Shown here: positions 14,902 through 24,766 of the stretch, piece after piece
Layout: the number at the start of each line of letters is the position of its first letter
Position numbering within the stretch: position 1 is the stretch's first letter
NCBI GenBank assembly: GCA_003598975.1
Contig: QZIJ01000052.1
Coordinates: forward strand, 1 to 33,708
Length of the DNA: 33,708 bases
Direction: 5' to 3'
Origin: Anaerolineaceae bacterium
GTDB lineage: Bacteria > Chloroflexota > Anaerolineae > Anaerolineales > Villigracilaceae
The notes under the pieces: generated by a model
What the model was told of the DNA's origin: nothing
The model's input: only the letters and a program-made list of their open reading frames with translations
The model's database searches: none
Position numbers and translations under genes: made by a program

Positions 14902-15022
14902 GCTTCTGCCCTGGCAGTAGGATTCGCCGGGGCGGAACCGTGATACCGGCTTCCCCTCGGCCAGGCGCAGGATGCAGGTCCACCCGCAGGGACCGAGGCG
15001 AAGTGAATCCGTGGAGAAAAAG
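14902..15022 (+). promoter_or_regulatory. Folded 5' leader of the rplU operon, candidate ribosomal-protein autoregulatory site
   Basis: The leader contains several pairings. One is CTGCC-CT-GGCAG at its very 5' end (14906-14917). CCTCGG (14955-14960) pairs with CCGAGG (14993-14998), and GGTCC (14977-14981) with GGACC (14990-14994); these two compete over two bases. The ribosome binding site GTGGAGAAAAAG lies just outside. Bacterial ribosomal operons often carry leaders bound by one of their own products; I do not recognise this as a catalogued L21 leader. Function is inferred from position and fold. Confidence 0.5.
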
Positions 15023-15715
15023 ATGAAATATGCAATCGTGGAAAGCGGCGGTAAGCAATACAAGGCCGTCGAAGGCGAGACCATCGCTGTGGATCGCCTG
15101 CCAGTGGACGCTGGCGATGAAGTGAAACTGGAGCATGTCCTGCTTTTGGCGGACGGTGATCAGTTTTCGGTTGGGACTCCGTTCGTGAACGGGATCGAGG
15201 CGCTGGCCTCCGTGGTGGAGCATTTCCGCGGGGACAAGGTGCTGGCCTTCCGTTATAGCCCGAAGAAACGCATCCGCGTCCATCGCGGACATCGGCAGGA
15301 GTACACGCGTCTGATGATCGAGTCGATCGGCAAGACGGGCGAGACGAAGAAGAAGGCCAGGGCGGAGAAAAAACCTGTTGAGACGCGCACAGCCGAAGTC
15401 CAGATAGAAGCGGACGACCTCGTCAAGATCGAGGGCATTGGTCCGAAAGTCGCAGAGGCGTTGAAGGTGGCGGGAATCGTCACGTTCGCGCAGTTGGCTG
15501 AGTCCAGCGTGGAAGACATCCAGAAGATCATGACCGAGGCCGGTCTGAAGATGATGAATCCCGAGGGCTGGATCGAACAGGCGAAACTGGCGGCCAAGGG
15601 TGATTGGAAGGGTTTTGAGAAGTTGCAGGAGAAACTGGTGGCTGGACGGAAGGCCGCCCCTGCCAAGAAACCTGCTGAGAAGAAACCCGCGGCCAAGCCT
15701 GCGAAGAAGAAATAA
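15023..15715 (+). CDS. rplU: Ribosomal protein bL21 with C-terminal helix-hairpin-helix domain and Lys-rich tail
   Basis: Residues 1-103 are a normal bL21 ([19 protein letters not shown], ending [18 protein letters not shown]). After a charged linker, residues 131-205 form an added helical domain containing [18 protein letters not shown] (helix-hairpin-helix) and [20 protein letters not shown]. The last 20 residues are a Lys/Ala/Pro tail. At 230 residues it is about twice the family length. L21/HhH fusions are known from some phyla such as Bacteroidetes. The start is fixed by homology and GTGGAG upstream. It binds 23S rRNA in the large subunit; the added domain may contact nucleic acid. rpmA follows by 11 nt. 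Confidence 0.94.
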   Translation: MKYAIVESGGKQYKAVEGETIAVDRLPVDAGDEVKLEHVLLLADGDQFSVGTPFVNGIEALASVVEHFRGDKVLAFRYSPKKRIRVHRGHRQEYTRLMIESIGKTGETKKKARAEKKPVETRTAEVQIEADDLVKIEGIGPKVAEALKVAGIVTFAQLAESSVEDIQKIMTEAGLKMMNPEGWIEQAKLAAKGDWKGFEKLQEKLVAGRKAAPAKKPAEKKPAAKPAKKK

Positions 15716-15726
15716 GTGAGGTAGCA

Positions 15727-15987
15727 ATGGCACATAAAAAAGGCGGCGGTTCGAGCCGCAACGGACGAGACAGCAATTCCCAGCGTTTGGGCGTGAAGCG
15801 CTACGCGGGCCAGTTCGTGCTTTCAGGCAATATTCTGGTTCGCCAGCGCGGGACGCGCATCAAGCCGGGCCTGAACGTGATGGTGGGCAAGGATGATACC
15901 CTATTCGCCATCGCGGACGGTATAGTGATGTATGACATTGTGCAGGGACGCAAGCGCGTGAACATCGTCCCGCAGGCGGCAGAGTAA
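15727..15987 (+). CDS. rpmA: Ribosomal protein bL27
   Basis: The 86-residue product has the typical bL27 beginning [20 protein letters not shown], so there is no N-terminal propeptide to be cleaved, and the conserved [18 protein letters not shown] core. It lies near the peptidyl transferase centre of the large subunit. A GTGAGGTAGCA site precedes the ATG. It is second in the rplU-rpmA-rpmE unit and is followed after 2 nt by rpmE. Confidence 0.97.
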   Translation: MAHKKGGGSSRNGRDSNSQRLGVKRYAGQFVLSGNILVRQRGTRIKPGLNVMVGKDDTLFAIADGIVMYDIVQGRKRVNIVPQAAE

Positions 15988-15989
15988 CC

Positions 15990-16463
15990 ATGAAGGAGAA
16001 AATCCATCCCACTTACTATCCCGATGCGAAGGTTTCCTGCGCTTCGTGTGGCACGACCTGGACGACTGGCTCGACCCGCAAGGAATTGCGCGTGGACATC
16101 TGCTCGAACTGCCATCCGTTCTTCACGGGTGAGCAGGCGCGCTTGCTGGATATCGAAGGTCAGGTAGACCGCTTCTATAAGAAGGTGAAGGCCGCGCAGA
16201 CCCATGTGGAAGAGAAGAAGGCGCGCGAGGCCGCGAAGTTGGAACGTCCCATTTCCGAGTTGGAATTGAGTGACCGCGCCACGAACGCGTTGATCAAGAT
16301 CGGCATCAAGAACGTGCCGCAGTTCCTAGCGAAATTGGCCGGGGGCGAGGAAGCCATGCTGGCGATTGAAGGCTTTGGCCGCAAACCGCTGGTGGACGCC
16401 AAGAAGAAACTCAAGGCGCTCGGCTTTGAACTTCCCGAAGTTAAAACTGCCGAGGCCGCATAG
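15990..16463 (+). CDS. rpmE: Ribosomal protein bL31 with C-terminal RNA polymerase alpha-CTD-like domain
   Basis: Residues 1-70 are a zinc-type bL31 ([20 protein letters not shown]) with four cysteines C17, C20, C38 and C41 and the HPFFTG motif. A helical linker rich in Lys and Glu follows. Residues 86-150 ([20 protein letters not shown] and [12 protein letters not shown], then [20 protein letters not shown]) match the helix-hairpin-helix domain of the RNA polymerase alpha C-terminus (ELELSxRSxNxLKxxGI...GxKSLxExKxKL). At 157 residues it is about twice the usual bL31. The fusion could tether the ribosome subunit to nucleic acid or the polymerase; this is inference. Confidence 0.92.
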   Translation: MKEKIHPTYYPDAKVSCASCGTTWTTGSTRKELRVDICSNCHPFFTGEQARLLDIEGQVDRFYKKVKAAQTHVEEKKAREAAKLERPISELELSDRATNALIKIGIKNVPQFLAKLAGGEEAMLAIEGFGRKPLVDAKKKLKALGFELPEVKTAEAA

Positions 16464-16499
16464 TTTGGTCTTGCAGATAATGTAATCTCGTGTAAACTT

Positions 16500-16530
16500 A
16501 ACGGGCAGATGCGGAAGCGTCTGCCCGTTT
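16500..16530 (+). terminator. Terminator of the rplU-rpmA-rpmE unit
   Basis: AACGGGCAGA and TCTGCCCGTT enclose TGC-GGAA-GCG, giving one continuous 13-bp hairpin with a GGAA loop, followed by TGAATTTTAT. Confidence 0.78.
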
Positions 16531-16540
16531 GAATTTTATA

Positions 16541-16604
16541 CCCCCACCGCCCTGCGGGCACCTCCCCCATTTTCGGAAAAAATGGGGGAGGCAGGGAGGG
16601 GGTT
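16541..16604. repeat. Dispersed palindromic repeat, copy 1 of 3
   Basis: CCCCCACCGCCCTGCGGGCA leads into CCTCCCCCATTTT-CGGAA-AAAATGGGGGAGG, followed by CAGGGAGGGGGTT. The conserved parts are the outer CCCC-C/T-C...GGGxGGGG arms and the inner CCTCCCCCA/TGGGGGAGG stem; the apex differs between copies (see 24671 and 28338). It lies just upstream of the tdk ribosome binding site. Confidence 0.8.
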
Positions 16605-16620
16605 GGTTCGAGGAGATTTT

Positions 16621-17190
16621 ATGCGCCACACTCACGGTTCGGTGGAAGTGATCTGCGGTTCGATGTTCAGCGGCAAAACGGACGAGTTGATTCGCCGTCT
16701 CGTGCGCGCCACGATTGCGAAGCAGAAGGTACAGGTCTTCAAACCCGCCATCGACGTGCGCTACGCGGTCGAGAAGGTGACTTCCCACGCGGGAGCGAAC
16801 TACGACGCGATTCCTGTCGAGAAGGCCGCGGACATCCGCACGAAATTGGATGCGGACACGACCGTCGTCGCGATCGACGAGGCGCAATTCATGGACGCGG
16901 AGGTCGTGTCCATCGCGCGTGAACTCGCGGACAAGGGCATCCGCGTCCTCGTGGCGGGACTCGACCAGGACTTCCGCGGTGAGCCATTCGGACCGATGCC
17001 CGCGCTCATGTCATTGGCGGAGCATGTGGAGAAACTCCATGCCATTTGCATGGTCTGCGGCGACGAGGCCTCGCGCACGCAGAGACTGGTCAACGGCAAG
17101 CCCGCTTGCTACGATGATCCCGTCGTTATCGTCGGCGCGTCCGAGATGTATGAGGCGCGCTGCCGAAGGCATCACGAGGTTCCGCGATAA
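16621..17190 (+). CDS. tdk: Thymidine kinase (type II, zinc-containing)
   Basis: The 189-residue cytoplasmic enzyme shows P-loop GSMFSGKT (13-20), the AIDEAQFMD motif and the lasso region with the CxxC pair CMVCG and CRRHH. It converts thymidine to dTMP in salvage. The start is the ATG at 16621, with GAGGAG 8 nt upstream; an in-frame ATG at 16582 lies within the repeat element and is unlikely. It is the first gene of a salvage cluster with hpt, interrupted by a small zinc-ribbon gene. Confidence 0.95.
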   Translation: MRHTHGSVEVICGSMFSGKTDELIRRLVRATIAKQKVQVFKPAIDVRYAVEKVTSHAGANYDAIPVEKAADIRTKLDADTTVVAIDEAQFMDAEVVSIARELADKGIRVLVAGLDQDFRGEPFGPMPALMSLAEHVEKLHAICMVCGDEASRTQRLVNGKPACYDDPVVIVGASEMYEARCRRHHEVPR

Positions 17191-17207
17191 TTTTTGAGGA
17201 GGTTTCT

Positions 17208-17453
17208 ATGTCAAAGGATATTATTTGTAATGAATGTAATGAAGTGATGAAAATGGGATTTATCCCTGATTTTGCTCATAAGGCTATTGTGCGGTTGGCC
17301 TGGGTCGAAGGAAAGCCAGCGAAAAGTTTTTGGGGCACTGTAAAGGATGATTTCCAAGATAGAGAGAATTATTTTATTACTGCGTATCGCTGCGAGCGAT
17401 GTGGCGCTATAAAATTATTTACTGAATCTGACCAACCAGCATTCACTTACTAA
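17208..17453 (+). CDS. Small zinc-ribbon-like protein (DUF6487-like), AT-rich
   Basis: This 81-residue protein has two Cys pairs, CNEC near residue 7 and CERC near residue 62, fitting one zinc ribbon around a SFWGTVKDDF centre. That arrangement resembles the DUF6487 family. The gene is noticeably more AT-rich than tdk and hpt on either side (e.g. ATTTGTAATGAATGTAATG), which suggests a recent arrival. A very strong ribosome binding site (TTTGAGGAGGTTTCT) precedes it. It ends 12 nt before hpt. Function unknown. Confidence 0.78.
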   Translation: MSKDIICNECNEVMKMGFIPDFAHKAIVRLAWVEGKPAKSFWGTVKDDFQDRENYFITAYRCERCGAIKLFTESDQPAFTY

Positions 17454-17465
17454 CTGTGAGTTCTT

Positions 17466-18026
17466 ATGCAAAACTACCAAGATTTCCTCGCCGAAACTCT
17501 GATTAACCCCGAAACCCTCCAAAATCGCGTCCGCGAATTGGGTGCGGAGATCAGCCGCGATTATGCCGATACGAATGGCAACCTGCTCCTCATCTGCATC
17601 CTGCGCGGCGGCGTGCCCTTCCTCGTGGACTTGATGCGCCACATCACCGTTCCGCACGCGCTCGACTTCATGGCGATCTCATCCTACGGCGCGGGGGCGC
17701 GCGAGAGCACGGGCAACGTCCGCGTGACGATGGACTTGATGACCAACATCCACGACAAGCACGTCCTGCTCGTGGAAGACATCATTGACAGCGGTCACAC
17801 CATCGCCTCGGTGCTCGAACTGCTCGAAACGCGCCAGCCGAAGAGTCTCAAGGTTTGCGCGTTGCTCGACAAGGCCGAACGCCGCGAGGCCGTCGTCCCC
17901 GTCCATTATTGCGGCTTCGTCATCCCTAACAAATTCGTCTTCGGTTACGGCCTCGACCTCGACGAGTTCTATCGCAACCTGCCGTTCATCGGCGTCGTTG
18001 ACCTGAGCAAATACAAACCCGAGTAA
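17466..18026 (+). CDS. hpt: Hypoxanthine phosphoribosyltransferase
   Basis: The 186-residue enzyme has the purine phosphoribosyltransferase signature: VLLVEDIIDSGHT (residues 100-112, PRPP loop), CILRGGVPFL near 44-53 and the flexible-loop region SSYGAG. The C-terminal FVFGYGLDLDEFYRNLPFIG is typical. It adds a phosphoribosyl group to hypoxanthine or guanine in salvage. The start lacks a clear ribosome binding site. The next gene begins 5 nt after its stop, so the two are probably transcribed together. Confidence 0.94.
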   Translation: MQNYQDFLAETLINPETLQNRVRELGAEISRDYADTNGNLLLICILRGGVPFLVDLMRHITVPHALDFMAISSYGAGARESTGNVRVTMDLMTNIHDKHVLLVEDIIDSGHTIASVLELLETRQPKSLKVCALLDKAERREAVVPVHYCGFVIPNKFVFGYGLDLDEFYRNLPFIGVVDLSKYKPE

Positions 18027-18031
18027 ATGCG

Positions 18032-19708
18032 ATGACGGATCAGGGCGGAACCTCGAATCAAAATTATGCTGGACGCTGGATCGCTCGCGTCCGCGGACAG
18101 ATCGTCGCGCAGGGTGGCACTCCCGAACAAGCCCGCCGCGCCGCGCAGGCCAGCCGTCCGAAGGAATCGCCCGAAATCGTTTACATGCCTCCGACCACTC
18201 CCTTCACGTTTTCCCCTCTTCTGGACAAAGTCCGCGCGGCGTTGCCCGACGTGGAAATTTACCTCGTTGGCGGCGCGGTGCGGGACGCCATGCTGGGCCG
18301 CCTCTCTCTGGACCTCGACCTGGTCGCGGCCTCCGATGGAATCAAACTCGCCCGACGCGTCGCCAACGCCCTCGGCGCGGACGTCTTTCCCCTCGACGAC
18401 GCGCGCGACACAGGCCGCGTCATCGTGACCGAATCTGACGGCTCGCGCGAAAAAATAGACATCGCCACCTACCGCGGAGACTCGCTCGAAGAAGACCTCC
18501 GCAACCGCGATTTCACCATCAACGCCATGGCCGTGGACTTGCGGACGATGTCCCTGCTCGACCCGCTCTCTGGCGCGGCGGACCTGCGCGCCAAAAAACT
18601 GCGCGCCTGCTCCGACGCATCCCTAAGCGATGACCCCATCCGCGTCCTGCGGGGGATTCGTCTCGCGGCCGCGCTGGGATTCCAGATCGAACCGTCCACG
18701 CGGAAAATGATGAAGTCCGCCGCGCCGCTCCTCGGTCAGGTTTCGAGCGAACGCGTCCGAGACGAGTTGTTCCGCATCCTCGAAGGGAGGCGGGCCGCGG
18801 CCTCCGTCCGCGCGTTGGACATGTTGGGAGTCCTGCATCACATCCTGCCCGAACTCGAAGCGATGAAGGGAGTCGCACAACCCAAGCCGCACAGCCACGA
18901 TGTGTGGGAACACACCCTGCAGGTTCTCTCCGAGTTGGATGAAATCCTCGCCGCGCTCGCGCCTGGCTACCAGGCCGAACAGACGGGTGACCTGTTTACG
19001 GGTTTGCTGGTGATGCGCCTCGGACGTTACCGCGAGCAGTACGCGGAACACTTCTCGAAATTGCTGAACACTGACCGCTCCGTGCGCGGACTTTTGTTTT
19101 TCACCGCGCTGTATCACGATGTCGCCAAGCCGCACTCGATGACCAAAGACGAAAATGGACGCATCCGTTTTTGGGGGCATGACGAAAAAGGCGCGGAGAT
19201 GGCCGCCGAGCGCGCCCGCTCCCTTTCGTTGAGCAACGATGAAATTGCGCGCATAACGGCGGTCATCAAGAACCACATGCGGATTCACTTCCACACCAGC
19301 CGCAAGGACGGTGAAGGCAAGGATCCCTCGCGCCGCGCCATCTATCGCTTTTTTCGCGATAGCGGCGAAGCGGGGCTGGACCTCATCCTGCTTGCGCTGG
19401 CCGACCTGCGTGCCACGCACGGTAATAATCTCAAACAGGAGACGTGGACAGCCGCGCTGGATGTCTGCCGCATCTTCCTCGAAAATTACTGGGAGCGTCC
19501 CGAAGAAATCATCTCCCCGCCGAAACTTCTGGATGGCAACGATGTGATGCGCGAACTGAATCTCGCGCCAGGACCGCGCGTGGGCGAAGTGCTCGAAGCC
19601 ATCCGCGAGGGGCAGGCCACGGGCAAGGTGTCCACACGGGAGGAAGCGGTGGCATTTGGGAAGAAGTGGTTGGAAGAGAACGTCAAAAGTAAAAATACAC
19701 CGTCCTGA
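18032..19708 (+). CDS. CCA-adding enzyme/poly(A) polymerase family nucleotidyltransferase with HD domain
   Basis: The product has 558 residues. Residues 11-50 (NYAGRWIARVRGQIVAQGGT, then EQARRAAQASRP) form an added small domain resembling DUF5678. The catalytic head follows with YLVGGAVRDAMLG (77-89) and the metal pair D94/D96 in LSLDLDL. RNRDFTINAMAVD and DDPIRVLRGIRLAAALGF complete the class II nucleotidyltransferase core. The C-terminal half has an HD-type motif YHDVAKPHS. Such enzymes add or repair the 3' CCA of tRNA. The start leaves a 5-nt gap to hpt and lacks a strong ribosome binding site. The stop lies inside an inverted repeat. Confidence 0.87.
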   Translation: MTDQGGTSNQNYAGRWIARVRGQIVAQGGTPEQARRAAQASRPKESPEIVYMPPTTPFTFSPLLDKVRAALPDVEIYLVGGAVRDAMLGRLSLDLDLVAASDGIKLARRVANALGADVFPLDDARDTGRVIVTESDGSREKIDIATYRGDSLEEDLRNRDFTINAMAVDLRTMSLLDPLSGAADLRAKKLRACSDASLSDDPIRVLRGIRLAAALGFQIEPSTRKMMKSAAPLLGQVSSERVRDELFRILEGRRAAASVRALDMLGVLHHILPELEAMKGVAQPKPHSHDVWEHTLQVLSELDEILAALAPGYQAEQTGDLFTGLLVMRLGRYREQYAEHFSKLLNTDRSVRGLLFFTALYHDVAKPHSMTKDENGRIRFWGHDEKGAEMAAERARSLSLSNDEIARITAVIKNHMRIHFHTSRKDGEGKDPSRRAIYRFFRDSGEAGLDLILLALADLRATHGNNLKQETWTAALDVCRIFLENYWERPEEIISPPKLLDGNDVMRELNLAPGPRVGEVLEAIREGQATGKVSTREEAVAFGKKWLEENVKSKNTPS

Positions 19709-19814
19709 GCGGAGGGACATGTTCTTTGTCCCGCAGTCGAAGGACGGGTAACTTGAGCACGCGTTGTTCCGTGTACTTACTTGCCCTTCGACTGCGGGAG
19801 TACCCTCCGCTCAG
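19705..19814. repeat. Large imperfect inverted repeat after the CCA-adding-like gene
   Basis: CTGAGCGGAGGG...CCCGCAGTCGAAGG at the left is repeated in reverse complement at the right (CCTTCGACTGCGGGAGTACC, then CTCCGCTCAG). The left arm contains an extra segment of about ten bases. The palindrome overlaps the stop codon of the upstream gene and fills the gap to the exonuclease. CTGAGCGGAG...GTCGAAGG elements are widely dispersed in environmental genomes. Confidence 0.75.
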
Positions 19815-19836
19815 AGCAGTGATTTGGAGATAACAA

Positions 19837-20373
19837 ATGAACATCGTTTACTTCGATCTCGAAACGCAGAAAACCTTTGATGAAGTTGGTGGACGAAACC
19901 ATATTGCCGATCTAAAACTTGCTTGCGGCGTCACCTGGTCAACGGAGCGGAACGATTTTGCAGTTTACTGGGAAAAAGACGCGGCCGCGTTGGTGGCGGA
20001 ACTCAAAGCCGCGGACCGCGTCATCGGTTTCAACATCGTCACCTTCGATTACGAAGTACTCAAACCCTACGCGCCGACAGAAAACTTTCGCGCCTTTCGC
20101 ACCACCGACATGCTGGCCGATATTTTCCGCGCGCTCGGTTTTCGTCTCAGCCTCGATTCGCTCGCCAAGGCCTGTCTCGGTGCGACCAAAACCGCCGACG
20201 GCCTGCAGAGCGTGGCATGGTTCCGCGCGGGCGAACTCGACAAGGTGGCCGAATACTGCAAAGCCGACGTGGACATCACCCGCCGCGTCTATGAGTTTGG
20301 GCGCGACAACGGCTTTGTCCACTACTATTCCAAACTCGGAAGCAAATTGAAAGTGCAGGTAAATTGGAAATGA
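19837..20373 (+). CDS. DEDD-type exonuclease-like protein (RNase H fold)
   Basis: This 178-residue protein opens with NIVYFDLETQKTF, where D7 and E9 match exonuclease motif I. VIGFNIVTFDYEVLK carries the motif II Asp and YCKADVDITRRVYEFG carries motif III (Y-x-x-x-D). This is the pattern of predicted 3'-5' exonucleases (RNase H-like). The substrate is unknown. A GGAG site lies before the ATG. Its stop overlaps the next gene's start in ATGA. Confidence 0.82.
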   Translation: MNIVYFDLETQKTFDEVGGRNHIADLKLACGVTWSTERNDFAVYWEKDAAALVAELKAADRVIGFNIVTFDYEVLKPYAPTENFRAFRTTDMLADIFRALGFRLSLDSLAKACLGATKTADGLQSVAWFRAGELDKVAEYCKADVDITRRVYEFGRDNGFVHYYSKLGSKLKVQVNWK

Positions 20374-21128
20374 TCACATTCAAATACCAAGACACAACCC
20401 TTGCCTATGAACGACTCGGACGCGGCGCGCCGCTCGTTCTCATTCACGGATTTCCGCTTGACCATTCCATCTGGGACGAAGTGACACCGCTTCTTTCCTC
20501 GACGTTTGACCTGATCCTGCCCGATCTGCGTGGATTTGGCGAAAGCGTCTCCTCCGCCCCCGCGTGGACGATGCGCGACCTCGCCGACGACCTTGCCGCC
20601 CTGCTCGATCACCTCGGACTCGAATCTGCTTTCCTCGCGGGGCACTCGATGGGCGGATATGTCACACTGGCTTTCGCGGACGCGTATCCCCAGCGCGTGC
20701 GCGGACTGGCGCTCGTCTCCTCCCAGGCCGCGGCGGACGCGCCCGAGAAACGCTCAGCGCGCCATGCCCAAGCCAGGCAAATTGCAGAAGATGGCATCGG
20801 CGAGATGGTCGCTGCGATGACCGAAAAACTTTCCACGGATGAGCGCGTGCGGAAATTCGTCCACGAGTTGATGAGAAAACAAAAACCCGCTGGTTATATT
20901 GGCTCGCTCAAAGCCATGGCCGAACGCGCGGATACGCTGTCCGTGTTGGAGAAAAACTTATTCCCCGTGCTGGTCGTCCACGGAGGGGCTGATGGGTTGA
21001 TACCGTTTCAGAGGGAAATACAGGCCAAAGTCCCGCGGGCGCGAGTGACGGAGATCGCGGGGGCGGGGCACATGCCCATGATGGAGTCCCCGCGCGAGGT
21101 GGCTGAAGCGTTGAGAGGTCTAAAGTAA
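20370..21128 (+). CDS. Alpha/beta hydrolase
   Basis: The 252-residue protein carries the hydrolase features HGFPLDHSIW (oxyanion hole), nucleophile GHSMGG (S93), the acid region VVHGGADGLIP and GAGHMPMME with the catalytic His. The substrate is unknown; esterase and C-C hydrolase types are both possible. The start ATG at 20370 overlaps the exonuclease stop (ATGA), so the pair is translationally coupled. A strong terminator follows. Confidence 0.9.
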   Translation: MITFKYQDTTLAYERLGRGAPLVLIHGFPLDHSIWDEVTPLLSSTFDLILPDLRGFGESVSSAPAWTMRDLADDLAALLDHLGLESAFLAGHSMGGYVTLAFADAYPQRVRGLALVSSQAAADAPEKRSARHAQARQIAEDGIGEMVAAMTEKLSTDERVRKFVHELMRKQKPAGYIGSLKAMAERADTLSVLEKNLFPVLVVHGGADGLIPFQREIQAKVPRARVTEIAGAGHMPMMESPREVAEALRGLK

Positions 21129-21150
21129 GGCGGGATGCCATTTGTCCCAC

Positions 21151-21183
21151 AAAACAGACCGCCGAAAGGCGGTCTGTTTTTTA
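21151..21183. terminator. Bidirectional intrinsic terminator
   Basis: AAAACAGACCGCC-GAAA-GGCGGTCTGTTTT is a perfect 13-bp stem with a GAAA tetraloop, an A-run on the left and a T-run on the right. It can end both the hydrolase gene and the response regulator gene, whose stop codon begins at 21181. Confidence 0.93.
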
Positions 21184-21627
21184 GGTTGCGCTTTTGAGCG
21201 GGCGGGTGGGGATGGTCGCGGCGGCGGGGATCCAGGTGTTGGCAAGTTTTTCGGGGGACATCACCAGTCGCCCAGTCCGTTTGATGAGGCGGTTGAGGTG
21301 CGCGGCCAGCACGTCGGATGGGACAGGCTTGACGAGGTAGTCATCCGCCCCACTGTCCAGCGCGGAGGCGACGGTCTCGGGGTCATTCAGTGCGGAGAGA
21401 ATGATGATCGGGACGTTGCTGAATTCGCGGATGACACGGCAAACCTGGCGGCCATCCATATCGGGCATCATCAAATCGAGAATGACCGCATGTGGTTGTT
21501 TTTCACGGATAATCTGGATCGCCTCGCGCGCGCTGTTGGCGGTTAGCACTTCGAAGCCATGCGTTCGAAGAAGCATGGCTGTCAATTCGGTCATGGCAAT
21601 ATCGTCATCTATGGAGAGAACTTTCAT
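21181..21627 (-). CDS. Receiver-only response regulator with C-terminal tail
   Basis: The 148-residue protein has an intact CheY-like receiver: acidic pair D8/D9, phosphoacceptor D51 in VILDLMMPDMDG, S78 in IIILSA and K100 in DDYLVKPV. After residue 118 a tail of about 30 residues (TGRLVMSPEKLANTWIPAAA...) has no DNA-binding domain. It would act by protein contact. No histidine kinase gene is adjacent. Its start has no ribosome binding site but a -10-like CATAAT 6 nt upstream. Confidence 0.9.
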   Translation of the reverse strand: MKVLSIDDDIAMTELTAMLLRTHGFEVLTANSAREAIQIIREKQPHAVILDLMMPDMDGRQVCRVIREFSNVPIIILSALNDPETVASALDSGADDYLVKPVPSDVLAAHLNRLIKRTGRLVMSPEKLANTWIPAAATIPTRPLKSAT

Positions 21628-21633
21628 GCGGTT

Positions 21634-21639
21634 ATTATG
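21634..21639 (-). promoter_or_regulatory. -10-like CATAAT before the response regulator start
   Basis: On the minus strand AGCATAATAACCGCATG places CATAAT 6 nt before the ATG at 21627, which points to leaderless mRNA. No -35 was recognised. Confidence 0.42.
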
Positions 21640-21764
21640 CTTGATAAATCTCCGAATTTACTTTGCAACCTGCTTACAGAATGCCTGTGAGATTTCCATG
21701 ATATTTGTATGGATGGGAAGGTGACAATTGATGAATGACGGATGATTTGCGAAATGTTTGGCTG

Positions 21765-21773
21765 TGGTAAACT
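21765..21773 (+). promoter_or_regulatory. Extended -10 candidate for ppdK
   Basis: TGGTAAACT (TGn plus TAAACT) lies 51 nt before ppdK. A weak TTGCGA (21747-21752) is only 15 nt upstream. A GGAGG ribosome binding site lies 7 nt before the ATG. Confidence 0.35.
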
Positions 21774-21824
21774 AACGCTCAAGTTGTTATTTTCACAAAT
21801 AAAACCCTTATTCGGAGGCATAAA

Positions 21825-24599
<2,775 letters not shown>

Positions 24600-24614
24600 A
24601 GTAACGAAATGAGA

Positions 24615-24641
24615 GAAGCGCCCGAGGGGGGCGGGCGCTTC
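24615..24641 (+). terminator. Strong hairpin after ppdK
   Basis: GAAGCGCCCG and CGGGCGCTTC are perfect 10-bp arms around a G-rich loop, 15 nt after the ppdK stop. No T-run follows, so termination may need another factor or the hairpin may protect the 3' end. Confidence 0.6.
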
Positions 24642-24670
24642 TACAATGAAACAACAACCTCGGGACGAAG

Positions 24671-24741
24671 AACCCCCTCTGCCCCGCTTTGCAGAAGCAC
24701 CTCCCCCAAATCCAAGGGATTTGGGGGAGGCTGGGTGGGTG
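24671..24741. repeat. Dispersed palindromic repeat, copy 2 of 3
   Basis: AACCCCCTCTGCCCCGCTTT, then GCAGAAGCACCTCCCCCAAA-TCCAAGGGA-TTTGGGGGAGG, then CTGGGTGGGTG. It shares arms and inner stem with copies at 16541 and 28338, with a different apex. It lies between ppdK and the convergent FecR-like gene. Confidence 0.8.
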
Positions 24742-24766
24742 TACGAAATGAAGGGCGGATTCTCCC

